Source of the DNA: Nonomuraea rubra
Lineage (GTDB): Bacteria > Actinomycetota > Actinomycetes > Streptosporangiales > Streptosporangiaceae
Direction: 5' to 3'
NCBI RefSeq assembly: GCF_014207985.1
Contig: NZ_JACHMI010000001.1
Coordinates: 11,453,001-11,517,000, forward strand
DNA: 64,000 nucleotides
Positions within the stretch are counted from its first letter, which is position 1, and each line of letters opens with the position of its first letter. A program made the translations under genes and the position numbers. The notes under the pieces were generated by a model. The model was not told the origin of the DNA. It was given only the letters and a program-made list of their open reading frames with translations, and searched no databases. Positions 1 through 8,915 of the stretch are shown in pieces.

Positions 1-101
1 GCCTGCTCGATCTCCCCCTGGACCGTACGCAGCCCCGGCTGCCTGGCCCATCCGGAGAAGCCGGTCCCGTCGTACGCGAGATCGAGGCGGAGCCGTACCA
101 C
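1..101 (-). CDS. truA: tRNA pseudouridine synthase A, N-terminal fragment
   Basis: Only the first 33 codons lie in the window; the gene runs off the left edge. The translation from a GTG at 101 contains the TruA N-terminal signature [16 protein letters not shown], followed by [10 protein letters not shown]. TruA makes pseudouridine at positions 38-40 of tRNA anticodon stem-loops. A GGGAGA ribosome binding site lies about 7 bases upstream of the GTG. It is the last gene of the alpha cluster, downstream of rplQ, which is its usual place in actinomycetes. The catalytic Asp region is outside the window. Confidence 0.85.
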   Translation of the reverse strand, partial: MVRLRLDLAYDGTGFSGWARQPGLRTVQGEIEQ

Positions 102-127
102 GATGGTTCTCCCTCACCTATGGAAAA

Positions 128-159
128 GGGCCCGAACCCCCGCGAGGGGATCCGGGCCC
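128..159 (-). terminator. Hairpin between rplQ and truA
   Basis: GGGCCCG (128-134) pairs with CGGGCCC (153-159), with an inner CCCC/GGGG. On the minus strand the stem is followed by TTTT. It sits between the rplQ stop and the truA start, so it is a terminator or partial attenuator of the alpha operon. Confidence 0.55.
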
Positions 160-179
160 ATCTCATCCAGCCTGAAAGA

Positions 180-731
180 TCAGGCCTCGTCCTTCTTCGC
201 CTCAGGAGCCTCGGCGCCCTCGGCGGGAGCCTCGGCGGCCTCCGCCTTGGTCTCCTCAGCGGCGGCGGCCTCGGGGGCCTCCTCAGCGGCCTCGGCCTTG
301 GTCTCCTCCTCGGCCGGGGCGGCGGCCGGAGCAGCAGCCGGGGCCTCGGTGCGGCGGGTGGTGACGCCGCCCAGCGGCTCGGTCACCAGCTCGATGACCG
401 CCATCGGGGCGTTGTCGCCCTTACGCGGGCCGATCTTGGTGATACGGGTGTAGCCACCGGGCCGCTCGGCGAACGTCACCGCGAGCTCGGTGAACAGGTG
501 GTGCACGACGCCCTTGTCCCGAACGACGGTCAGGACCTGACGCCGGTTGTGGATGTCGCCCTTCTTCGCCTTGGTGATCAGGCGCTCCGCCAGCGGGCGC
601 AGGCGCTTGGCCTTGGCGACCGTCGTGCGGATCTTGCCGTGGCGGAACAGGTCCGTGGCCAGGTTGGCCAGGATCAGCCGCTCGTGCGCCGGGCTGCCGC
701 CAAGACGTGCACCCTTGGTGGGCTTGGGCAT
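180..731 (-). CDS. rplQ: 50S ribosomal protein L17
   Basis: L17 of the large subunit, 183 residues. The first ~120 residues are the conserved L17 domain (starting [19 protein letters not shown]). The rest is an Ala/Glu-rich, low-complexity acidic tail from about residue 130, typical of actinobacterial L17 and probably disordered. ATG at 731. It follows rpoA in the same direction, with truA downstream. The Ala/Glu tail explains the GC-skewed repetitive sequence at 190-340. Confidence 0.97.
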   Translation of the reverse strand: MPKPTKGARLGGSPAHERLILANLATDLFRHGKIRTTVAKAKRLRPLAERLITKAKKGDIHNRRQVLTVVRDKGVVHHLFTELAVTFAERPGGYTRITKIGPRKGDNAPMAVIELVTEPLGGVTTRRTEAPAAAPAAAPAEEETKAEAAEEAPEAAAAEETKAEAAEAPAEGAEAPEAKKDEA

Positions 732-826
732 GTTAGTTCTCCTTGGGAGTTCACCCGCTCCGGCCGTACCAGGTACCGGGGTCGGGCCGCCAGGCCCCCG
801 GGTCGGGGGCCCGCGCTATCTGGGAA

Positions 827-1843
827 TCAGTACTGCTCGGTCTCGACGTACGCGCTGTCGTCGTCGTCGTAGCCGCCGCCGGCCACCGCGCTCGGGTCGA
901 ACCCGGGCGGGGAGTCCTTGAGCGCCAGCGACATCTCGTGCAGCTTCTGCTTGACCTCTTCGATCGACTTGGCGCCGAAGTTGCGGATGTCGAGCAGGTC
1001 CTGCTCGCTGCGGGCGACGAGCTCACCCACGGTGTGGATGCCCTCGCGCTTGAGGCAGTTGTAGGAGCGGACCGTGAGGTTCAGCTCCTCGATCGGCAGC
1101 GCCAGGTCGGCCGCGAGGGCGGCGTCGGTCGGCGACGGGCCGATGTCGATGCCCTCGGCCTCGACGTTGAGCTCGCGGGCCAGGCCGAAGAGCTCGACGA
1201 GGGTCTTACCGGCGGAGGCCACCGCGTCGCGGGGCTTCATGGCCGGCTTGGTCTCGACGTCGAGGATGAGGCGGTCGAAGTCGGTGCGCTGCTCGACTCG
1301 GGTCGCCTCGACCTTGTAGGTGACCTTGAGGACCGGGGAGTAGATCGAGTCGATCGGGATCCGGCCGATCTCCTGGCCCGGCTGCTTGTTCTGCGCGGCG
1401 GAGACGTAGCCGCGACCGCGCTCGACGGTCAGCTCCATCTCCAGCTTCGCCTTGCCGTTCAGCGTGGCGATGCGCAGCTCGGGGTTGTGCACCTCGACAC
1501 CGGCCGGAGGCGCGATGTCGGCGGCGGTGACCTCGCCCGGGCCCTGCTTGCGCAGGTACATCACGACCGGCTCGTCGTGCTCGGAGGAGACGACCAGCTC
1601 CTTGAGGTTGAGGATGATGTCGGTGACGTCTTCCTTGACCCCGGGAACGGTCGAGAACTCGTGCAGCACGCCCTCGATGCGGATGCTCGTCACGGCCGCG
1701 CCCGGGATGGACGACAGCAGCGTGCGGCGCAGAGAGTTGCCGATGGTGTAACCGAAGCCCGGCTCCAGCGGCTCGATGACGAACCGGGACCGGGTCTCGT
1801 CGATCGACTCTTCGAGAAGAGTCGGACGCTGAGCGATCAGCAT
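827..1843 (-). CDS. rpoA: DNA-directed RNA polymerase subunit alpha
   Basis: Alpha subunit, 338 residues: N-terminal dimerisation/assembly domain (to about residue 230), linker, and C-terminal domain with helix-hairpin-helix motifs ([20 protein letters not shown], then [19 protein letters not shown]). The acidic tail ends [14 protein letters not shown] start at the ATG at 1843 ([12 protein letters not shown]). The frame is open 45 bases further upstream, but those codons do not resemble RpoA. The alpha dimer nucleates assembly with the beta and beta prime subunits, also encoded here at 23.3-30.7 kb. Confidence 0.98.
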   Translation of the reverse strand: MLIAQRPTLLEESIDETRSRFVIEPLEPGFGYTIGNSLRRTLLSSIPGAAVTSIRIEGVLHEFSTVPGVKEDVTDIILNLKELVVSSEHDEPVVMYLRKQGPGEVTAADIAPPAGVEVHNPELRIATLNGKAKLEMELTVERGRGYVSAAQNKQPGQEIGRIPIDSIYSPVLKVTYKVEATRVEQRTDFDRLILDVETKPAMKPRDAVASAGKTLVELFGLARELNVEAEGIDIGPSPTDAALAADLALPIEELNLTVRSYNCLKREGIHTVGELVARSEQDLLDIRNFGAKSIEEVKQKLHEMSLALKDSPPGFDPSAVAGGGYDDDDSAYVETEQY

Positions 1844-1906
1844 GTGGGTCTCCCCTGGTTTCGTGTGGCGACCGCTATATGACGCCACTCCGATAAAAAC
1901 AGCCTA

Positions 1907-1934
1907 GTCGGGATGCGGCGTGCCGCACCCCGAC
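1907..1934 (-). terminator. Terminator-like hairpin between rpsD and rpoA
   Basis: The arms 1907-1919 and 1922-1934 are 13 bases each with a single mismatch and a 2-base gap. On the minus strand the stem is followed after about eight bases by GTTTTTATC. This resembles an intrinsic terminator placed inside the alpha operon, just before rpoA. It may lower rpoA transcription relative to the ribosomal genes, or rpoA may have its own start downstream of it (TATAGC is seen at about 1875-1880 on the minus strand). Confidence 0.5.
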
Positions 1935-1949
1935 CGGACCGGTGACTAC

Positions 1950-2576
1950 TTACTTCGAGTAGAGCTCGACGATGAGCTGCTCCTGGACCTGGGTGTCGAT
2001 CTGCTGGCGGACCGGCAGCTGGTGAACCAGGACGCGGAGCTTCTCGGGCACGACACCGAGCCACGCGGGCACGGTGCGCTCGCCGGCGGTGGCGCGGGCC
2101 ACCTCGTACGGCAGGAGGTTGCGCTTGGTCTCGCGCACCTCGATGATGTCGTGCTCGCGCACGCGGTACGACGGGATGTCGACCTTCTTGCCGTTCACCG
2201 TGATGTGCCCGTGGCGGACCTGCTGGCGAGCGGCGTCGCGCGACTGGGCGAAACCGGCGCGGTAGACGACGTTGTCGAGGCGGCTCTCCAGGATCTGGAG
2301 CAGCACCTCACCGGTCTTGCCCGTCTTGCGGGTGGCCTCCTCGTAGTAGTTCGCGAACTGCTTCTCGAGGACGCCGTAGATGCGGCGGGTCTTCTGCTTC
2401 TCACGAAGCTGAAGCTGGTACTCGGACTCCTTGGGGCGTCCGCGGCCGTGCTCACCCGGCGGGTAAGGACGGATCTCGATGGGGCACTTGGCGGATTCGC
2501 ACTTGCTGCCCTTGAGGAAGAGCTTGGTCTTCTCGCGACGGCAGAGCTTGCAGTCCGCGCCCGTGTAACGAGCCAT
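1950..2576 (-). CDS. rpsD: 30S ribosomal protein S4
   Basis: Primary 16S rRNA-binding assembly protein, 208 residues. It is the zinc-binding (C+) form: C9, C12, C26 and C31 are all present near the N-terminus. The S4 RNA-binding domain follows from about residue 95 ([20 protein letters not shown], then [10 protein letters not shown]). In many bacteria S4 is the translational repressor of the alpha operon; here it is encoded just upstream of rpoA. ATG at 2576. Confidence 0.98.
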   Translation of the reverse strand: MARYTGADCKLCRREKTKLFLKGSKCESAKCPIEIRPYPPGEHGRGRPKESEYQLQLREKQKTRRIYGVLEKQFANYYEEATRKTGKTGEVLLQILESRLDNVVYRAGFAQSRDAARQQVRHGHITVNGKKVDIPSYRVREHDIIEVRETKRNLLPYEVARATAGERTVPAWLGVVPEKLRVLVHQLPVRQQIDTQVQEQLIVELYSK

Positions 2577-2599
2577 TTCTCTGTATCTCCTGGGCTAAT

Positions 2600-3004
2600 T
2601 CAGACGCGGCGGCGCTTCGGCGGCCGGCAACCGTTGTGCGGGACCGGGGTGACGTCCTGGATCGAGCCCACCTCCAGGCCGGTGGCCTGCAGCGAGCGGA
2701 TCGCGGTCTCACGGCCGGAGCCGGGGCCCTTGACGAAGACGTCGACCTTGCGCATGCCGTGCTCCATGGCGCGGCGGGCGGCGTTCTCGGCGGCCATCTG
2801 GGCGGCGAACGGGGTGGACTTACGGGAGCCCTTGAAACCCACGTGGCCGGCGCTGGCCCAGGAGATCACGTTCCCGTTCGGGTCCGTGATCGAGACGATC
2901 GTGTTGTTGAACGTGCTCTTGATGTGGGCGTGCCCATGAGCGACGTTCTTCTTCTCCTTGCGGCGCACCTTCTTCGGCGCACCCTGGCGGCTCTTAGGAG
3001 GCAT
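2600..3004 (-). CDS. rpsK: 30S ribosomal protein S11
   Basis: S11 of the small-subunit platform, 134 residues. Conserved blocks [19 protein letters not shown] and [20 protein letters not shown] are visible, and the protein ends in the basic CRPPKRRRV tail. ATG at 3004 with rpsM 42 bases upstream and rpsD 23 bases downstream. Standard order rpsM-rpsK-rpsD-rpoA. Confidence 0.98.
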   Translation of the reverse strand: MPPKSRQGAPKKVRRKEKKNVAHGHAHIKSTFNNTIVSITDPNGNVISWASAGHVGFKGSRKSTPFAAQMAAENAARRAMEHGMRKVDVFVKGPGSGRETAIRSLQATGLEVGSIQDVTPVPHNGCRPPKRRRV

Positions 3005-3046
3005 TGCTTGCCTTCACTCCTGAGGTCTTCGGTCCGCGGCGCGGGA

Positions 3047-3427
3047 CTACTTCTTACCGGGCTTCTTCTTGCCGGCGACGGTCTTCTTCTTGCCCTTACG
3101 GGTACGCGCGTTGGTCTGGGTGCGCTGACCGTGCACGGGCAGGCCCTTGCGGTGCCGGATGCCCTGGTAGCAACCGATCTCGATCTTGCGACGGATGTCG
3201 GCCTGAACCTCGCGGCGCAGGTCACCCTCGATCTTGAAGTTCGCCTCGATGTAGTCACGCATCGGGACGAGCTCGGTGTCGGAGAGCTGGTGCACGCGGA
3301 GATCGCCGCTGACGCCGGTGGCCTGGAGGATCTCCTGGGCGCGGGTGCGGCCGATTCCGTAGATGTAGGTGAGAGCGATCTCCAGCCGCTTGTCGCGGGG
3401 GAGGTCGACGCCAACCAGGCGAGCCAT
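3047..3427 (-). CDS. rpsM: 30S ribosomal protein S13
   Basis: S13 of the 30S head, contacting the P-site tRNA and the 50S subunit; 126 residues from ATG 3427 ([20 protein letters not shown]). The open frame continues 57 bases further upstream, but those codons fall in the structured leader. The helix-hairpin-helix segment [12 protein letters not shown] and the motif [18 protein letters not shown] are present, with a lysine-rich tail. It is preceded by a 214-base spacer with alternative hairpins. Confidence 0.97.
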   Translation of the reverse strand: MARLVGVDLPRDKRLEIALTYIYGIGRTRAQEILQATGVSGDLRVHQLSDTELVPMRDYIEANFKIEGDLRREVQADIRRKIEIGCYQGIRHRKGLPVHGQRTQTNARTRKGKKKTVAGKKKPGKK

Positions 3428-3522
3428 GGTCGGGCATTCTCCTTCTTTGTGGCGGAGGTCTTGCGCCGCACTACCCCTCCCCAATGCCCGGGGTGAGGGC
3501 CCCGGCCTCCGACCGGGGGTCT

Positions 3523-3557
3523 CCTGAACGGTTCAGCGAGAGCACTGCCTGTTCAGG
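3523..3557 (-). promoter_or_regulatory. Alternative hairpins in the rpmJ-rpsM spacer
   Basis: CCTGAAC at 3523-3529 can pair with GTTCAGG at 3551-3557 (7 bp), or its core CTGAA can pair locally with TTCAG at 3532-3536. The two pairings exclude each other. A further CCCCGG/CCGGGG stem lies at 3500-3518, closer to the rpsM start. The position matches the S4-repressed alpha-operon leader of enteric bacteria, which also precedes rpsM. That it binds S4 here is inference. Confidence 0.35.
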
Positions 3558-3641
3558 TGTGAGACGCGACTACTTGATGCAGGCTCCTCATGGATCGAGC
3601 CCGCTCCCTGATGGGGCGGACTCGGAGAAGCCTTGCGGCGA

Positions 3642-3755
3642 CTAACCCTGGCGCTGCTTGTGGCGCAGGTTGTCGCAGATCACCATGACGCGACCGTGCC
3701 GGCGGATCACCTTGCACTTGTCGCAGATCTTCTTGACGCTCGGCTTTACCTTCAT
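3642..3755 (-). CDS. rpmJ: 50S ribosomal protein L36
   Basis: Smallest 50S protein, 37 residues, read directly from the sequence: it starts [20 protein letters not shown] and ends LRHKQRQG. The zinc ligand set is the C+ type (C-x2-C at residues 11 and 14, C27 and H32). ATG at 3755, stop at 3642. It lies between infA and rpsM, its usual place. Confidence 0.96.
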   Translation of the reverse strand: MKVKPSVKKICDKCKVIRRHGRVMVICDNLRHKQRQG

Positions 3756-3779
3756 TGTCCTTCGTGTCCTCAGACGTCT

Positions 3780-4001
3780 TTACTTGTATCGGTAGACGAT
3801 CCGCCCACGACTCAGGTCGTAGGGGCTCAGCTCAACAACGACCCGGTCATCGGGAAGGATTCGGATGTAGTGCATCCGCATGCGTCCGCTGATGTGGGCC
3901 AGGACTTTGTGGCCGTTGTCGAGCTGCACCCGGAACATGGCGTTCGGGAGCGATTCGACCACAGTGCCCTCGATCTCGATGGCGCCGTCTTTCTTGGCCA
4001 A
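3780..4001 (-). CDS. infA: Translation initiation factor IF-1
   Basis: S1-like OB-fold factor that occupies the ribosomal A site during initiation. I start at a TTG at 4001, giving the family-standard 73 residues ([20 protein letters not shown]...). GAGG lies 4 bases upstream, a short but usable spacing. An ATG at 4046 in the same frame would add 15 residues that do not resemble IF-1, so I reject it. The C-terminus [10 protein letters not shown] is canonical. rpmJ follows after 24 bases. Confidence 0.93.
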   Translation of the reverse strand: MAKKDGAIEIEGTVVESLPNAMFRVQLDNGHKVLAHISGRMRMHYIRILPDDRVVVELSPYDLSRGRIVYRYK

Positions 4002-4238
4002 AATTCCTCGCGTTTCACTGATCGGTCGTCTGAGGCTCCGGTTCACTACGCAGCCGCGACCTTCACGCTTCGAAGAGAGCGACGATCGGCAAGGATCGCC
4101 GACGCGTGGAAAGTCATAGTGAGCCGACTAAGGAGTGTACGACACCTGAGCCCAAAACGCGAAACGCGTGCCAGGTGTCCTGACACAACCATGAGTGAGT
4201 GTACCCCACGCCTCCAATGCCTGACGCGCACAGCGCGA
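4002..4238 (-). other. Intergenic region upstream of infA
   Basis: This stretch carries no gene. On the minus strand TACACT (4134-4139) fits an actinobacterial -10 hexamer. No good -35 is present (nearest is TTCGCG about 18 bases upstream), so a promoter for infA-rpmJ-rpsM is only suggested. Confidence 0.3.
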
Positions 4239-4264
4239 GGCCCGCCGGAGATTCCCGGCGGGCC
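4239..4264 (-). terminator. Hairpin after the Tyr/Lys-rich secreted-protein gene
   Basis: GGCCCGCCGG (4239-4248) pairs perfectly with CCGGCGGGCC (4255-4264) across a 6-base loop. It lies 18 bases after the stop of the 4282-4674 gene and before infA. No T-tract follows, which is common for actinomycete terminators. Confidence 0.65.
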
Positions 4265-4281
4265 CGTCCGTGTGGGGTCCA

Positions 4282-4674
4282 TCAGTAGATGCGGTGCTGC
4301 GAGCCGCAGTACGCGTACTTCCCGCCCCAGCAGGTCCAGGTGTAGACCTTCTTGATCCCCTTGCCCGACCACACCCCGTGGTGCGAGCCGTCCCACTTCT
4401 TGTAGAACTTGTACCACTTGCCGCCGGAGTAGTACTTGAACCAGACGTAGCCGTACTTCGGCGTGTACTCCTTGCCGTACCAGTGGGTGTAGACCTTCTT
4501 GCCCGACTTGTAGGTCTTGCCGTAGGTGTAGGCCTTCTTGCCGCTGGAGTGGTACGGGCCCCAGCTCCCCAGCGACCCGGTCGCCTGCGTGGCGGCCTGG
4601 GCGGCGGGGGCTGCGGCGAGGCCGGCGAACACCATCGAGCCGGCGAGAGCGGTGGCTGCAAGGACCTTGCGCAT
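4282..4674 (-). CDS. Small secreted Tyr/Lys/Trp-rich protein of unknown function
   Basis: 130 residues. Residues 1-28 form a classic Sec signal peptide (MRKVLAATALAGSMVFAGLA, then AQA/AT as likely cleavage site). The mature part is dominated by aromatic and basic residues arranged in short repeats such as YTYGKTYKSGKKVYTHWYGK and KYYSGGKWYKFYKKW, with two cysteines near the C-terminus (TCWGG and YCGS) that could form a disulfide. GGAGG precedes the ATG at a good distance. I do not recognise the family. It sits between the initiation-factor genes and a DUF1707 membrane protein. A role at the cell wall or in carbohydrate binding is only a guess from composition. Confidence 0.85.
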   Translation of the reverse strand: MRKVLAATALAGSMVFAGLAAAPAAQAATQATGSLGSWGPYHSSGKKAYTYGKTYKSGKKVYTHWYGKEYTPKYGYVWFKYYSGGKWYKFYKKWDGSHHGVWSGKGIKKVYTWTCWGGKYAYCGSQHRIY

Positions 4675-4776
4675 GTGGGTTCCTCCGTGAGTCGTGGTCC
4701 GACACAGCTCACGTTAGGAAGCCGGGCCTGTCCGCACTGCGCAGGAATTCACACAGTGCACTACTGCACAGAGCCC

Positions 4777-5211
4777 CTACGTACGCTTCGGCCTGCTGTC
4801 CCCGAAGATGGTGCTCACCAGCAGGATCACGCCCCACGGGCCCATCACCCACAGCGGCCAGGGGTAGGCGGGGTCGCCGGACGTGATGCTCACGATCAGC
4901 CAGATCACCCAGTTGATGCCGCTGGCCGCCGCCCAGGCGCTCCAGGCCGCCTTCATGCCGCTGTGCATGCCCTGCTGCTGCGGCTTGGCCGCCGCGCCCG
5001 CCTTGACCGGCAGGTGGCGCAGGTCCACGTCGGGCAGGTCGGACGTCAGCTTGGCCAGCTCACCGTAGGTCTTGCTCTGGTAGAGGCTCTCGAGCCGCTC
5101 GTTGAACTCGTCCATCGTGATGCGGCCCTGCGCCGTGTGCTCGCGGAGGATGGCAGCGACCCGGTCTCGGTCGGCGTCGGAGGCACGCATCTCGGGGCTG
5201 TTCTTCGCCAT
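4777..5211 (-). CDS. DUF1707 (SHOCT-like) and 2TM membrane protein
   Basis: 144 residues from ATG 5211 (MAKNSPEMRASDADRDRVAA). An in-frame GTG at 5220 overlaps the GGGAG ribosome binding site, so I reject it. Residues 5-60 match the actinobacterial DUF1707 motif: R-A-S-D-x-D-R-D/E, a helix ending HTAQGRITMDEFNERL, then YxAKTYGEL-like SKTYGELAKLTSDLP. The C-terminal half has two hydrophobic segments (INWVIWLIVSITSG and WPLWVMGPWGVILLVSTIFG) like 2TM domains. The function is unknown. It follows map by 15 bases and is probably co-transcribed with it. Confidence 0.85.
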   Translation of the reverse strand: MAKNSPEMRASDADRDRVAAILREHTAQGRITMDEFNERLESLYQSKTYGELAKLTSDLPDVDLRHLPVKAGAAAKPQQQGMHSGMKAAWSAWAAASGINWVIWLIVSITSGDPAYPWPLWVMGPWGVILLVSTIFGDSRPKRT

Positions 5212-5226
5212 CCCAATCACTCCCGG

Positions 5227-6036
5227 CTAGAGCTGAAGTTGAGCCAGGCGCGATTCGCCCCCATCCAGGGCGGTAAGCACCCAAGGACCATTATGTGTCA
5301 CGGCCACGCTGTGTTCGAAGTGTGCGGAGTGCTTACCGTCGATCGTCACGACGGTCCAGTCGTCGGCCAGCACGCGGGTGCGCTCGGTGCCGAGGTTGAC
5401 CATCGGCTCGATGGCCAGGCACATGCCCTCCTCCAGCGCCGGGCCGCGGCCGGGCTTGCCGTGGTTGGCGATCCACGGGTCCATGTGCATCTCGGTGCCG
5501 ATGCCGTGGCCGCCGTACTCGGGAGGGATGCCGTAGCGGCCCTGGGACTTCACGTAGCGCTCGACCTCGTACCCGATGTCGGACAGGTGCCGGCCGGGCT
5601 TCAGCGCGGCGATGCCGCGCCACATGGCCTCCTCCGTGACCCGCATCAGCTCGGTCAGCTTCTGGTCCACCTCGCCGACCGGGACCGTGACGGCGGAGTC
5701 GCCGTGCCAGCCCTCCAGGATCGCGCCGCAGTCGATGGAGATGATGTCGCCCTCGCGCAGCTTGCGGGCGTCCGTCGGGATGCCGTGAACGACCTCGTCG
5801 TTCACCGACGCGCAGATCGTGGCGGGGAAGCCCTGGTAGCCCTTGAACGACGGGATCGCGCCCTCGCCCCTGATCGCCTTCTCGGCGATGACGTCGAGGT
5901 CGAGCGGCGTCATGCCGGGCTCGACCGAGCGCTTGAGCAGGTCGAGCGTGCGCCCGACCACCAGGCCCGCGGCCCGCATCTTCTCGAGCTGCTCCGGCGA
6001 CTTGATCTGGATGCCGTGTCTGTTGCGTTTGAACAT
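5227..6036 (-). CDS. map: Type I methionine aminopeptidase
   Basis: Removes the initiator methionine from nascent proteins in the cytoplasm. 269 residues. All five dinuclear metal ligands are visible: D102 (IDCG), D113 (HGDSAV), H177 (GGHGIG), E210 (AIEPM) and E241 (HFEHS), plus the substrate-contacting H84 (VVHGIP). ATG at 6036. It follows adk after 111 bases, in the usual secY-adk-map order. Confidence 0.97.
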   Translation of the reverse strand: MFKRNRHGIQIKSPEQLEKMRAAGLVVGRTLDLLKRSVEPGMTPLDLDVIAEKAIRGEGAIPSFKGYQGFPATICASVNDEVVHGIPTDARKLREGDIISIDCGAILEGWHGDSAVTVPVGEVDQKLTELMRVTEEAMWRGIAALKPGRHLSDIGYEVERYVKSQGRYGIPPEYGGHGIGTEMHMDPWIANHGKPGRGPALEEGMCLAIEPMVNLGTERTRVLADDWTVVTIDGKHSAHFEHSVAVTHNGPWVLTALDGGESRLAQLQL

Positions 6037-6147
6037 CTTCTGCCCCCCTGGGTCTCAACGGGCCACGGTGGGGGCCCAATTCCCCCCACAATAGCCGCGA
6101 GGTGGCACGGAAACCCGTGCCACCTCCGCAAATCGGTCGTAACTGGA

Positions 6148-6798
6148 CTAGCCCAGGAACGGCCGGATCGCGTCCATGGCCCGCTGAGTGACCTCCTCGA
6201 CCGGCCCTGTCGCGTCGACGCCCACGAGGATGTCCTCGTCGGCGTAGTAGGAGACCAGCGGTGCCGTCTGCTCCTGGTAGACCTCCAGGCGGTGCCTGAC
6301 GGTCTCCTCCTTGTCGTCGTCACGCTGGAAGAGCGCGCCCCCGCACGCGTCACACTTGTCGTCCTTCTTGTCGTCGAACTCGACGTGCCAGATGCGGCCG
6401 CACTGGCTGCAGGTGCGCCGGCCGGCGAGCCGCCTGACCACCTCGTCGTCGTCGACCACGAGCTCCAGAACGAGATCGAGCGCCTGGCCCCAGTCCTTGA
6501 GCATGTCGCGCAGGATCTCCGCCTGCGCGACGTTCCTCGGGAAGCCGTCGAGCAGGAACCCGTCCTGCGCGTCGTCCTCGGACAGACGGTCACGGACCAT
6601 GGCGATGGTGACCTCGTCGGGCACCAGGTCGCCACGGTCCATGTACGTCTTGGCCAGCTTGCCAAGGTCCGTGCCGCCGGAGACGTTGGCACGGAAGATG
6701 TCACCTGTCGAGATTTTCGGGATGGACAGGTTCGATGCGATGTACTGGGCCTGTGTCCCCTTACCCGCTCCGGGGGGCCCGACCAGAACGAGACGCAC
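6148..6798 (-). CDS. adk: Adenylate kinase
   Basis: Interconverts ATP + AMP and 2 ADP. 216 residues, long-LID form. P-loop GPPGAGKGT at 7-15, AMP-binding FLLDGFPR at 81-88, and a zinc-type LID with C130, C133, C149 and C152. The start is a GTG at 6798 that shares one base with the secY stop (TAGTG), indicating translational coupling to secY. Confidence 0.98.
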   Translation of the reverse strand: MRLVLVGPPGAGKGTQAQYIASNLSIPKISTGDIFRANVSGGTDLGKLAKTYMDRGDLVPDEVTIAMVRDRLSEDDAQDGFLLDGFPRNVAQAEILRDMLKDWGQALDLVLELVVDDDEVVRRLAGRRTCSQCGRIWHVEFDDKKDDKCDACGGALFQRDDDKEETVRHRLEVYQEQTAPLVSYYADEDILVGVDATGPVEEVTQRAMDAIRPFLG

Positions 6799-8102
6799 TA
6801 CCGCAGGAAACCTTCGTAGTTACGCTGCTGCAGCTGGCTCTCGATCTGCTTCACCGTGTCCAGGCCGACGCCTACCATGATCAGAATGCTCGTCCCTCCG
6901 AACGGGAAGTTCTGGCTCGCACCGGCCACCGCCAGCGCGACGATCGGGACCATGGAGATCAGACCCAGATAGAGCGCGCCAGGCGCGGTCAGACGGGTGA
7001 GCACGAAGTTCAGGTATTCAGCCGTCGGACGGCCGGGGCGGATGCCCGGAATGAATCCACCGTACTTCTTCATGTTGTCGGCGACTTCAGTGGGGTTGAA
7101 CGTAATCGACACGTAGAAGTAGGTGAAGAAGATGATCAGCAGGAAGAACGTGGCCATGTAGATCGGGGTGTCGCCCGTGGCCAGGTTCTGCGAGATCCAG
7201 GTGATCACCACGTTGTCGCTGGTCTGGAAGAGCGACGTGATCAGCTGCGGCAGGTAGAGCAGGGACGACGCGAAGATCACCGGGATGATGCCGGCCTGGT
7301 TGACCTTCAGCGGGATGTAGGTGGAGGTGCCGCCGTACATCCTGCGGCCCACCATGCGCTTGGCGTACTGCACCGGGATGCGGCGCTGGGCCTGCTCGAC
7401 GAACACGACCGCGGCGATCATGAAGACGCCGACCACCATGACGACGGCGAAGGTGAACTTGTTCGCCTGGAAGATGTTGGCCAGCTCGGAGGGGAAGACC
7501 GCGACGACCTGCGTGAAGATCAGGATCGACATGCCGTTGCCGACACCGCGGTCGGTGATGAGCTCACCCAGCCACATGATCACCGACGTACCGGCGGTCA
7601 TGATGACCACCATCGTCACGATCATGAAGATGTTGTCGGGGTCGAGCAGGACGTCCTGCTGGCAGTTCGGGAAGAGCTGGCCGGTACGGGCCAGCGCGAT
7701 GAAGGCGGTGGACTGCAGAACCGCGAGCCCGATGGTCAGATAACGCGTATACTGCGTGATCTTGGTCTGGCCGGATTGGCCTTCCTTCTTCAGCGCTTCG
7801 AGTCGCGGAATGACCACGACGAGCAGCTGGAGAATGATGCTCGCGGTGATGTACGGCATGATGCCCAGCGCGAACACGGAAAGCTTCAGCAGCGCACCGC
7901 CGCTGAAGAGCTGGACCATCCCGTAGATGTTGCCGGTGTCGCCACTCCGAGCCTGGTCGAAACAGGCGGCGAGGTTCTGGACGTGGACTCCCGGGGTCGG
8001 AAGAACCGAGCCGAGACGGAAAAGCGCGATGATGCCCAGGGTGAAGAGCAACTTCTTGCGCAGGTCCGGTGTCCGGAACGCCCGGGTAAACGCGGTCAGC
8101 AC
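6798..8102 (-). CDS. secY: Preprotein translocase subunit SecY
   Basis: Channel-forming subunit of the SecYEG translocon, 434 residues with about ten hydrophobic segments. Conserved features include the N-terminal cytoplasmic segment before [21 protein letters not shown], the plug region after TM1, and the C5 loop with [20 protein letters not shown] and the [12 protein letters not shown] motif. GTG start at 8102. Its partner secE is in this window at 40.7 kb. Transcription may start at the promoter embedded in the hairpin after rplO. Confidence 0.98.
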   Translation of the reverse strand: MLTAFTRAFRTPDLRKKLLFTLGIIALFRLGSVLPTPGVHVQNLAACFDQARSGDTGNIYGMVQLFSGGALLKLSVFALGIMPYITASIILQLLVVVIPRLEALKKEGQSGQTKITQYTRYLTIGLAVLQSTAFIALARTGQLFPNCQQDVLLDPDNIFMIVTMVVIMTAGTSVIMWLGELITDRGVGNGMSILIFTQVVAVFPSELANIFQANKFTFAVVMVVGVFMIAAVVFVEQAQRRIPVQYAKRMVGRRMYGGTSTYIPLKVNQAGIIPVIFASSLLYLPQLITSLFQTSDNVVITWISQNLATGDTPIYMATFFLLIIFFTYFYVSITFNPTEVADNMKKYGGFIPGIRPGRPTAEYLNFVLTRLTAPGALYLGLISMVPIVALAVAGASQNFPFGGTSILIMVGVGLDTVKQIESQLQQRNYEGFLR

Positions 8103-8217
8103 GGTCCCTCCTGCGCGCCTTTACGGCGGTGTGAGTAAGCGATGGTGCGGGGATCTGCCATCTGAAGTCTCATGTCAAACGAGCCGGACAGAAGCCTGCC
8201 GTCTCGCGAACTCTAAC

Positions 8218-8246
8218 GCACTACGGGCGTGGGGGCCCATTGTCAA
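8218..8246 (-). promoter_or_regulatory. Candidate promoter for secY-adk-map
   Basis: On the minus strand a perfect -35 TTGACA (8241-8246) is followed after 17 bases by TAGTGC (8218-8223). The -35 lies in the loop of the hairpin after rplO and the spacer covers one of its arms. The -10 is weak. Confidence 0.4.
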
Positions 8247-8258
8247 AGCCCCCACGCC
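8226..8258 (-). terminator. Strong hairpin between rplO and secY
   Basis: GGCGTGGGGGC (8226-8236) and GCCCCCACGCC (8248-8258) form a perfect 11-bp stem 14 bases after the rplO stop. There is no T-tract. It is a likely terminator or partial terminator of the spc operon. Confidence 0.6.
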
Positions 8259-8272
8259 TCGTCATAGCGTTA

Positions 8273-8728
8273 CTACAGCTCGGTAACGGAACCACCGGCG
8301 GCGGCGATCTTCTCCTTCGCGGAGGACGAGAAGGCGTGAGCCGTCACGTTCACCGCGACCGAGATCTCGCCGGTGCCGAGCACCTTCACGAGCTGGTTCT
8401 TGCGAACAGCACCCTTGGCGACCAGACCCTCGACGGTGACCTCGCCACCCTCGGGGAACAGCTCGCCGATCCTGTCGAGGTTGACGACCTGGTAGGTCGT
8501 CTTGAACAGGGCGTTGGAGAAGCCCTTGAGCTTCGGCAGACGCCTCTGCAGCGGCACCTGGCCACCCTCGAAGCCGAGGGGAACCGTCGTACGGGCGTGC
8601 GAGCCCTTGGTGCCGCGACCGGCCGTCTTGCCCTTCGACGCCTCGCCGCGACCCTTGCGGATCTTCGACTTGTTGGCGCCGGGGGCGGGACGCAGGTCGT
8701 GAATCTTGAGCGGAGCCTTGTCAGTCAT
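8273..8728 (-). CDS. rplO: 50S ribosomal protein L15
   Basis: Large-subunit assembly protein, 151 residues. The N-terminal extended arm is glycine- and lysine-rich ([20 protein letters not shown]) and the globular part includes [22 protein letters not shown] at 8728, only 2 bases after rpmD. It is the last spc-operon ribosomal gene before the strong hairpin preceding secY. Confidence 0.98.
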   Translation of the reverse strand: MTDKAPLKIHDLRPAPGANKSKIRKGRGEASKGKTAGRGTKGSHARTTVPLGFEGGQVPLQRRLPKLKGFSNALFKTTYQVVNLDRIGELFPEGGEVTVEGLVAKGAVRKNQLVKVLGTGEISVAVNVTAHAFSSSAKEKIAAAGGSVTEL

Positions 8729-8730
8729 GA

Positions 8731-8913
8731 CTAGTCGACCTCTTCCACCTCGACGAGGTGCGTCACCACGGAGACCATCCCGCGAATCTCGGGCCGGTCC
8801 TCCTTGACGACGACGTCGCCGATTCGCTTCAGGCCAAGCGAACGCAGCGAGTCACGCTGGTTCTGCTTGCCACCGATCTTCGAGCGAACCTGAGTGATCT
8901 TCAGGCGTGCCAT
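8731..8913 (-). CDS. rpmD: 50S ribosomal protein L30
   Basis: 60 residues, the usual length for bacterial L30. The conserved [20 protein letters not shown] and LGLKRIG segments are clear. It is packed between rpsE and rplO with 2-base gaps on both sides, implying coupled translation. Confidence 0.97.
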   Translation of the reverse strand: MARLKITQVRSKIGGKQNQRDSLRSLGLKRIGDVVVKEDRPEIRGMVSVVTHLVEVEEVD

Positions 8914-8915
8914 GA

